DNA of 64,000 nt, from contig NC_133402.1 of assembly GCF_047511655.1 (NCBI RefSeq), positions 66,344,951 through 66,408,950 of the forward strand, given 5' to 3'. Below are positions 57,661-64,000 of the stretch, piece by piece. This DNA comes from Castor canadensis. Lineage: Eukaryota > Chordata > Mammalia > Rodentia > Castoridae. The notes under the pieces are model-generated. The model did no database searches. It was not told the origin of the DNA and saw only the letters and a list, made by a program, of their open reading frames with translations. Position 1 is the stretch's first letter, and every line of letters begins with the position of its first letter. The translations under genes and the position numbers were made by a program.

Positions 57661-58095
57661 TCTGATAGATGCCTCTGAGAGTACAGAAGGAGTACACAAT
57701 ACATGGTCAGTGAGACCATGGAAGGAGCTTGGTGGGGAGAAGGGAGGACAAAGGGAAATTCTTTCTAGACCAGGATGAGCAAAGACATGTGCAAGAGTCT
57801 TAAGGCCTGGTGAAGAACCAGGACCAGCTTCAGTGCAGCTGGGGCTGAGCCTCATGGTACAATGTGAGGTGATGGGAGGAGAAAATCCTGAGTTAAGGAA
57901 ACAAGTTGGTAAAATCCCAGAAGTCTTTGTATGTTGAATTTCAATTTGAATTTGAAAAATGGAGAGGCTTTCATTATTCTTCTAAGAGCATTGCAGGCTA
58001 GTTCAGAAGAGAGGTGAGAGATGAAAAAAGCACAAAGTTAACAATGTCATCTCTGAAAATAAATTATTTCATGATTGATCACAGTCATGATACGG
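57661..58095. other. Ancient-repeat-like but unassigned
   Basis: Purine-rich sequence such as 'gagcaaagacatgtgcaagagtcttaaggcctgg' resembles old dispersed repeats. I cannot name a family. Confidence 0.35.
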
Positions 58096-58264
58096 TTAAT
58101 AATTGTAAAGCATCATATGGATGGCCCCCCTTCTTTCTTTCATCCACCATAATAAATTATCATAGTAGCTAAAGTGAGATTTTAAACACATCCATCAGAT
58201 CATATCACTTCTGTTTAAAAAATTAAATTCTACCTTGACTTCCCAGGCATTTAGAATAAAGTTA

Positions 58265-58501
58265 AAAATTCTGGCAGAGAATGGTGGTACTAGCCTATAA
58301 TCCCAGCTACTCAGGGGGTGGAGGTAGGAGGATGACAGCCTGAGGTTGGATGGGCAAAAGTGCAATACCTTATCTAAAAAGCAATCTAAAATAAATGCTA
58401 AAGGACTAGGGGGGACATTACTCAGGTGGAAGAATGCCTATCTAGCAAGCACGAGGTCTTGAGTGCAAACCCCAGTGCCACCAAAAAAACCTGAAAATTC
58501 T
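58265..58501 (+). mobile_element. B1-like + ID-like SINE inside L2
   Basis: B1-like unit ('ctagcctataatcccagctactcaggg') and ID-like unit ('tcaggtggaagaatgcctatctagcaagcacgaggtcttgagtgcaaaccccagtgcc'), one B1-like unit only. 'AAAATTCT' at 58265-58272 and 58494-58501 is a likely short target duplication. Confidence 0.88.
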
Positions 58502-58665
58502 CTTTTTTTATAAATTTTTATTAAGATATATTTATTATACAGTTGGGATTCATAGTGGCAATTCTGATTAGACTTACATTGTACATTAGTTCCATTGCCC
58601 CCATCATCCATTCCCCTCAGCCCCCCTCCTCAACCCACTTAAAACAATTGCAAGAGGTTTCTTAC
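58502..58665 (-). mobile_element. L1 3'-end fragment, reverse strand
   Basis: 'tttttataaatttttattaagatatatttattatac...cattcccctcagcccccctcctcaacccacttaaaacaattgcaagaggtttc' is the same inverted L1 3' UTR as 46019-46200. Lies next to the SINE inside L2. Confidence 0.8.
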
Positions 58666-59060
58666 CCTGCCATCAAACGTCCTATGTAATCTGTCCTGAC
58701 TACCTCTGCACTGCATGGAGCTGTTCTCTCTGTACTGCTGAGGGCTGCTTCTGTCTCTTCTTTCTCAGCCACACCAACATCAGTCCTGCTGTAGTGACTT
58801 TGTACTTTTTCATCTCCCTGGAATTCTTGTTGCTTGACTAGTTTTACCTAGGCTCTTGCTCTTCTTCAGTTTCAGGTCACTGGCTTCCTCTCACAGTAAA
58901 CTGAGCATTTGCATACTTATTTGTTATGTGTCTTCGCTCATGCTAAACTTCAACTTCTTTGAGAAGGGAATGCTTTTCACTTTTTACCTTAATCCTGGCA
59001 CTCGGAAGAATTTCAGGCACATAAAACATGCTCATCAAATATGCGGTGAATGAATGAAAA

Positions 59061-61050
59061 AGAAGATGATATTTCTCTTTATAAAAGTAAAGGGGAAAAA
59101 ATCTATACTGAAGTAACTTGTCATCCCATGCTTTACATATAATTGAATATCTTATATGTTCATTTACATATTTTTCCTGCTTTGTATGAACTAGCAAAGC
59201 TGGGGGGGGCAGGAAATCAGCAAATATGGCAGCTGCAAATATAAATAACATATAAAACAACATGAAAAGGCAAAGAAACAAATCAGGAAAATGTAGGTGG
59301 CCATGTGTGTGAAATATCTAATGTGTGAAGTTCACCTCTTCCTGTTCATGCAAACGAAATAGTTGTAAGGAGAGTAAAATGTGGAGCAGAAAGATCTCAT
59401 CCTTGATCCCATCTGGAGAGCTAGTACAAAGACTTAGAAGAAAGGGGACGAAAACATGCTGGGGTCACAGAAGGAAATTGAGTTGAAAGGAGGAAAAAAA
59501 ATCTGCATTCTGAGTCATTTGGAACGAGGAAGGAAGAGAGACATTATCTGAAGACCATGTTCACCAGAGGCAAACAGGCTGAAAAAGAAATCGACATCTG
59601 TGAAAGTCTCCTGCCCCCAGATCTGAGGGCCCAGATGAAGATTGTTTATGTAGCACAAAAAGGTGTTGGGAGAAGGAAGGAACAGTCTCACATGGAAACA
59701 TGTGCTCTGCAAAGCTACTTGAAAAATACAGCCTGCCGTCGACAGAGAAAGAAACATCTGTGTCACACACAGGCAGACCACCAATACTGCAGTAGGCTCA
59801 AGGTAGAGGAAAAGGCATACACAAACAAGATCGGACATTGTGCCTTGTCCAAATGACATGCTAGGACATTGGGTCTGCATCCTATTCCCTGGTGAGTAGG
59901 TGGGAACTTGGCCATCTGGGGAAATCAAGGATGAGGAACATAGCTGCTCTGCTCTTTTCATGGTTTTGCAGAAATGACAAAGCATTCACAAAAGCTTCCA
60001 GGACTTTTTTTTTTTCCTACTGGGAAAAAAATTCTTTAGAATACGGTTCATTTATGTATATTTTTGAGAAATATATTAAGGAGTCTTTATTCCAAATCTT
60101 CTGCAACAATATAAGCAGCTGGGTTTCTTATCCCCTGACCCCAGGATTTCAGTACATTATAAGTTCTGAAAGCATAACTTCACACTAGTCAGTAATGAGA
60201 GGAAATTTCTGTACTACCTGATATAAGTCCCCTTTTAGATATTTAGAATTGTAGAGTGTGAAGTATTCATCATAAGGATATATACAGAGTTTTAGATGTA
60301 TACTTAGTGACTAAAACTACTTATATCATTCAGTACTTTACTAAAGTACAGACATATATTCTCAACTCTTTCTGCTACCTCCATTTGATTGTTTAAACAA
60401 AAAAGATAAAATTAGAGATCAAGCCAAATGCCTAGTGAAAATTACATAGTGTAAACTAAACTTGGTAATAACTTATTATGACTTCAAAGATATCTATAGG
60501 TAAGTTTATATATAACATACAGCCATATAAATGCATAAATATATTTATTTAAACTACATACATTTATAAATATGAATATATTTCTAAAATCTAGGATCTC
60601 AGATGAACAATAGTGCCAAAATGGGAAGAGAGAATTACTTGAAGGCTGTGGTATCTGATACCCACTGTGCAATTCCTGAAACTATTTAGAACAAATTTAC
60701 ACAAAACATACAGAAAATGCACGTGTTTAAGGGAAGGAAGAAAACTGTTGAAATCATTGAGCTATATTTTTCTAATATCTTGATAGTGGCACAATGCCAA
60801 AGATCTAAGCATACACAATAATCAGAGACAAAAGATTACACATGGTGCTAACAATAAAATCATAGAATAACTTCAGAGCAAGTGAGAGTTAAGTGTAGAC
60901 CAAATGTGTTTGAGAAAATGAAACTGAAAAAAAATCATTGATCTTTACTGTAGAAGTAATAAGCCAATTCCAGATAAAAATCACAAAATTTGAATTAAGG
61001 ATGTTTGACTTTTGTAAACATGTTGGAGTCATTTCTGTGCTTCTCTCTAA
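59061..61050. other. Unassigned sequence with overlapping medium ORFs
   Basis: No repeat family recognised. 59515-59985 (minus, 156 codons) and 59557-59856 (plus, 99 codons) overlap on opposite strands. Neither shows domain features, so neither is called as a gene. Confidence 0.45.
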
Positions 61051-61052
61051 AC

Positions 61053-61162
61053 AAGTGCCCAGGACTGGAGGTGGGGCTCTACTGGTAGAGTGCCTGCTTC
61101 TCAAGGGTGAAGTCCTAAGTCCAGATCCCAATTCCATCAAAAAAAAAAAAAAAAAAAGTGCC
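61053..61162 (+). mobile_element. ID-like SINE with long A tail
   Basis: 'ggaggtggggctctactggtagagtgcctgcttctcaagggtgaagtcctaagtccagatcccaattcc' followed by a perfect A run (61138-61157). 'AAGTGCC' at 61053-61059 and 61156-61162 is a likely target duplication. The intact tail suggests a relatively recent insertion. Confidence 0.9.
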
Positions 61163-62105
61163 AACATCTAGTACTGCATTAATGCATTGGTCTGTTCTGT
61201 GTGGGCCCAGTATTTCCTCTTCTTCTTTTATCCACAGGACTATTTTCATTCTTTTCCACTTCAGCTATCCTTGATTCCTGCTATGCATGGCAACCTGACA
61301 TGTATTGAAAACTTACTAAATGTTAACTTTCTACTAAATTAACTTATTTAATTCTTGCAAAAACCCTGTATTTTTTAAGACATGGAAACTAAGATTTGAA
61401 TACAGAAGTAATGCAAAACATGAAATTAAGATATAACTCACAGATGTGTCTAACTTCAGGAATCATGGTATTTCTCTTAAACTCTAAATAAATCGTTCCT
61501 GGATGAATTATTAGTATCTGATAATGACATTATGCCACGACTCCAAATTATTGCCAGAAAGTTCAAAAAGATACTGCTTCTCCACCCTTGTGACCATTCA
61601 AGTAATACGTTAATCATAGAAATTGCTGGCACATAGAATGGGAAGACAAAAAATAATTGTCACTGTGACCAAATCGTTCAGAGTGAGAAAGTCACTGCTA
61701 ACATTGCAGAATAATACCTTTTAGATTTTATCTGTGCCATGTGGGTTTTCTATGGTCCTCTTCTCTGTCTTATCTACACAAAGAACAATATAGGTCATTC
61801 TCCTGCTCTCTCTAGAGGTGACCTGCTTTCAGTCAACTGAAAGTGTATTCCTTTCCTAATAAACTTTGCTATCACTTTCACAATAAGTAAATAAACAAAC
61901 AAGTCTGTGGGGTGAAGTATCAGTGATCAAGGGGAGTATTTAAGAAAAAAAAAGAACCAATTTATTTGGGAAGTTCTGAGTAGGATAACTTTTGAGAATC
62001 ATTGCTCTGGTGAGGGAGATATCTTTCAATGTCCCAACAACTTATGTCTTTTAATAGAGAACCTTCCAGAGCAAATGGCACAATTCTATGTTCAAATGAA
62101 GGACA
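61163..62105. other. Unassigned sequence, no gene seen
   Basis: AT-rich; no gene or family recognised, though 61995-62020 slightly resembles a MER5-type end. Confidence 0.4.
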
Positions 62106-62107
62106 TT

Positions 62108-62245
62108 CGGCCTGGCATAGTGGTTAAATCCTATAATCCCAGCATGTGGGAGGTGGAGGCAGGAAGATTGTAAATTTGAGGGCAGTCTGGGCTATAAAGC
62201 TAGAGCTTGTCTCAAAAATAAATTGATTAATAAATAAATAAAATG
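62108..62245 (+). mobile_element. B1 SINE (7SL-derived)
   Basis: 'ggcctggcatagtggttaaatcctataatcccagcatgtgggaggtggaggcaggaagattgtaaatttgagggcagtctgggc' is a plain B1 monomer with 'gcttgtctcaaaaataaa' tail, without an ID-like unit. Confidence 0.9.
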
Positions 62246-62698
62246 AAATTGGACTTCCAGATTGGTGGAGTGAGAATCTCAGTGAACCACTCATTCTCCA
62301 ACAAAATAATAAAATATGACAAAAGTCACCATTTGTAGAACTGGATTAAGCCACTAGTTGACTAACAAAAACTGTACTATGAGGTCTCCTATCTCTGACC
62401 ATAGTCTAAGACCATGTGTTGCCTGGGTGGCTTTGAGCCTCATAGGGACCCCAAGATTCTTGCCAGGTGCTGCCTGGTTCCCCACTGATTGCCACGATGT
62501 AGCAAATATGGTGTCCAAATATCCAGTTTCATGAAATCTCTGTATTCCCTGGTTTTTAGATTTAACTCAGACTTCATTTAAGTCTGGGGAGCACTAACCT
62601 CAGTTCCTGACTAAAACAATACAGTCTGGTGGCAACACTGTAGCAACAACAAAATTTGGACCATAGGAGGAGGCCTGATGCCAAAGTTGTTACAATAT
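62246..62698 (+). mobile_element. Old L1 5' UTR
   Basis: Begins 'ggacttccagattggtggagtgag', the counterpart of the L1 start block. Followed by an old 5' UTR and, after an LTR insertion, by ORF1. Decayed. Confidence 0.65.
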
Positions 62699-62704
62699 TG
62701 CTCT

Positions 62705-63102
62705 TGACTAAAAGTTTGTGTTTCCCACAAAATGCACATGTTGAAGCCCTAACCCCTGTTGTAACTGAGTGTGGAAATGGCTAAGGAAATGTTTAAGGTA
62801 TTTGGAATCAAATGATATCATAAGGATGGGGTCCTGATCTGACAGGATTTGTGTCCTTATAAGAAGAAAAAACAGAGCCCTCTTTCTTCTCCTCCTCTTT
62901 GTGGGCACAGATCCAAGGCCTCGTGAGCTTTCAGAAAGATGATAGTCAGTTGTAATAGAAGGAGTGAGTCACTGTCAGACGTTAACCTTTCTGGCACCTT
63001 AATCTTGTACTTCCATTTTCAAAACTGTGAAAAAAATCATTTCTGTTTGTTCAAATCACCCAGTCTATAATATTTTGTTATAGCAGCACAAGCTGCTATA
63101 TA
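62705..63102 (+). mobile_element. MLT1-like (MaLR / ERVL) solitary LTR
   Basis: Resembles the MLT1/MST LTR group in order: 'tttgtgtttcccacaaaatgcacatgttgaagccctaacccc' at the start, 'gatatcataaggatggggtcctgatctgacaggatttgtgtccttataagaag' in the middle, and 'accttaatcttgtacttcc...aactgtgaaaaaaatcatttctgtttgttcaaatcacccagtctataatattttgttatagcagc' at the end. A non-coding remnant of an ancient endogenous retrovirus-like element with no internal region present. Confidence 0.88.
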
Positions 63103-63129
63103 TCAAATTTTATTATCTAACACCATCTA

Positions 63130-63475
63130 ATTTTGAGACATGTAAACCAAAACAAGAAAGTGTGCCACATAAAAAGTGCCCTGAGGGGGCACTGGTCTTT
63201 TTTTGGATTTAATTCAAAGACTTTAAATCACCTATTATAAATATGTTCAAATAACTAAAGGAAATCAAACCTAAAGAATTAAAGGGAATATACTTATGGG
63301 TCACAAAGAAAATCAATAGTTTTAAAGAACTAAAGAGAAATAATTCTGTACTCAAAAAGAATTATAAATTAAAATAAAAAATGTTAGAGGGACTCAATTA
63401 GAGAGTTCAACTGACAGATGAATCAACCAACACTATAGTTCAAGAGTGATTACCCAGTTTGAGACTGAGAAGAAA
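63130..63475 (+). mobile_element. Old L1 ORF1 N-terminal part
   Basis: 'gactttaaatcacctattataaatatgttcaaataactaaaggaaatc' and 'aattaaaataaaaaatgttagagggactcaattagagag' match an old L1 ORF1. Stops throughout. Confidence 0.75.
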
Positions 63476-63478
63476 TGA

Positions 63479-63728
63479 AGACAGGTGAAGGGTCTCACAC
63501 CTGTAATCCTAGCGAGTAGAGATGTGGAGATTGGGAGGATCATGGTTCGAGGCCAGCCTTGGCAAAAGCTGGGAGTGGTGGCAAACAACTATACTCCTAG
63601 CTACCTCAGAGGCATACGTAGGAGAATTGCAGTCTAAGGCCAAGGCAAAAAATTGCAAGAACCTATGTGAAAAATAACCTAAAGCAAAAAGGGCTGGAGG
63701 AGTGGCTCAAGTGGTACAATAAAATAGC
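63479..63728 (+). mobile_element. Composite SINE, 3'-truncated
   Basis: Two B1-like units ('ctcacacctgtaatcctagcgag', 63491; 'gtggcaaacaactatactcctagctacctcagagg', 63578) and only the first half of the ID-like unit ('agtggctcaagtggtac', 63701-63717). No B-box 'gttcaaacccc' follows. Confidence 0.85.
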
Positions 63729-63734
63729 AGATGT

Positions 63735-64000
63735 AATCTCACCTTAGCCCTAATAACATTAGATATAAATGTAAACATTAGATAAAAAGTAGAGTATGAT
63801 TCCAGTCAAAATGCATAGATTAGAAGATAAATTTGAAAATCACTTCATTATTTGTTGACTGCAAAATGCATACCTTAGATTCAAAGGCACAAGCAGATCT
63901 ACAGTAGAGTGGAAATGTAACAAAAGAGAACACAGGAAGCTATGTTATTATCAGACAAAATAGACCTTAGAACCAAAATTACCTCTAGCTGGCAGTGGTT
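63735..64000 (+). mobile_element. Old L1 ORF2 start, and a SINE at the window edge
   Basis: 'ccctaataacattagatataaatgtaaacattagataaaaag' (63750) and 'gttattatcagacaaaatagaccttagaacc' (63944) match ORF2 endonuclease coding. From about 63986, 'ctagctggcagtggtt' looks like the start of another B1-like SINE cut by the window end. Confidence 0.7.

Larger units (their letters stand above)
58100..59060 (+). mobile_element. LINE-2 (L2) split by a SINE and an L1 tail
   Basis: Left part (58140-58264): 'cagatcatatcacttctg...gacttcccaggcatttagaataaag'. Right part (58680-59060): 'tttctcagccacacc', 'cttcaacttctttgagaagggaatgc', 'cctggcactcgg', 'tgctcatcaaatatgcggtgaatgaatgaaa'. These are consecutive L2 3' segments. 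The inserts lie at 58265-58501 (SINE) and 58502-58665 (L1). Confidence 0.8.

Overview
This is AT-rich mammalian nuclear DNA. I can support no host protein-coding exon, tRNA, rRNA or CpG island in it. Almost all recognisable content is retrotransposon: several generations of LINE-1 (L1), at least six ancient LINE-2 (L2) pieces, a MaLR (MLT1-like) LTR, a MER5A-like DNA transposon remnant, tRNA/ID-like and 7SL/B1-like SINEs, and one processed pseudogene (RPL23A). The SINEs are modular: one or two B1-like units are joined to a tRNA/ID-like unit ending in a GTTCAAACCCCAGTACC-type box. This pattern, together with the L1 3' UTR type, suggests a rodent of the beaver / kangaroo-rat lineage, most likely beaver. 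That assignment rests on memory of such repeats, not on a search. The window is best read as an intergenic desert or a large intron.

Layout. 1-9.4 kb: mostly unassigned sequence with old L1 and L2 fragments and one reverse SINE. 9.4-21.5 kb: one old plus-strand L1 split by at least three later insertions. The largest is a young, structurally complete 7.2-kb L1 (13489-20660) flanked by a perfect 12-bp target-site duplication. 21.5-25.8 kb: a reverse-strand L1 fused tail-to-tail to the old one, with a 5'-UTR-like region holding tandem units. 25.8-27.9 kb: another reverse L1. 28-36 kb: SINEs, L1 3' ends and about 2 kb of repeat-free sequence (31.1-33.2 kb). 36.4-38.4 kb: a 5'-truncated reverse L1. 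39.3-40.7 kb: a long L2. 44.3-47.5 kb: an old plus-strand L1 carrying two nested L1 insertions. 49.5 kb: a long perfect (AT)n. 52.8-53.2 kb: the RPL23A retropseudogene. 55.2-59.1 kb: L1 and L2 pieces, the last L2 split by a SINE and an L1 tail. 62.1-64.0 kb: B1, then an old L1 interrupted by an MLT1-like LTR and a SINE, running off the window.

How the parts relate. The young L1 has all parts of a mobile L1: a 5' UTR with tandem units, ORF1, ORF2 with endonuclease, reverse transcriptase and cysteine-rich end, a G-rich 3' UTR and an A-rich tail. Both ORFs carry frameshifts or stops, so this copy is dead. Related L1 machinery would have supplied the enzymes for the SINEs and the RPL23A copy. No novel multigene system is present. 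The most informative signals are insertion structures: exact target-site duplications, a candidate 3' transduction, a tail-to-tail L1 fusion, L1 promoter duplications and a few repeat-free blocks that could be conserved noncoding DNA. Repeat boundaries are approximate unless an exact duplication is cited.
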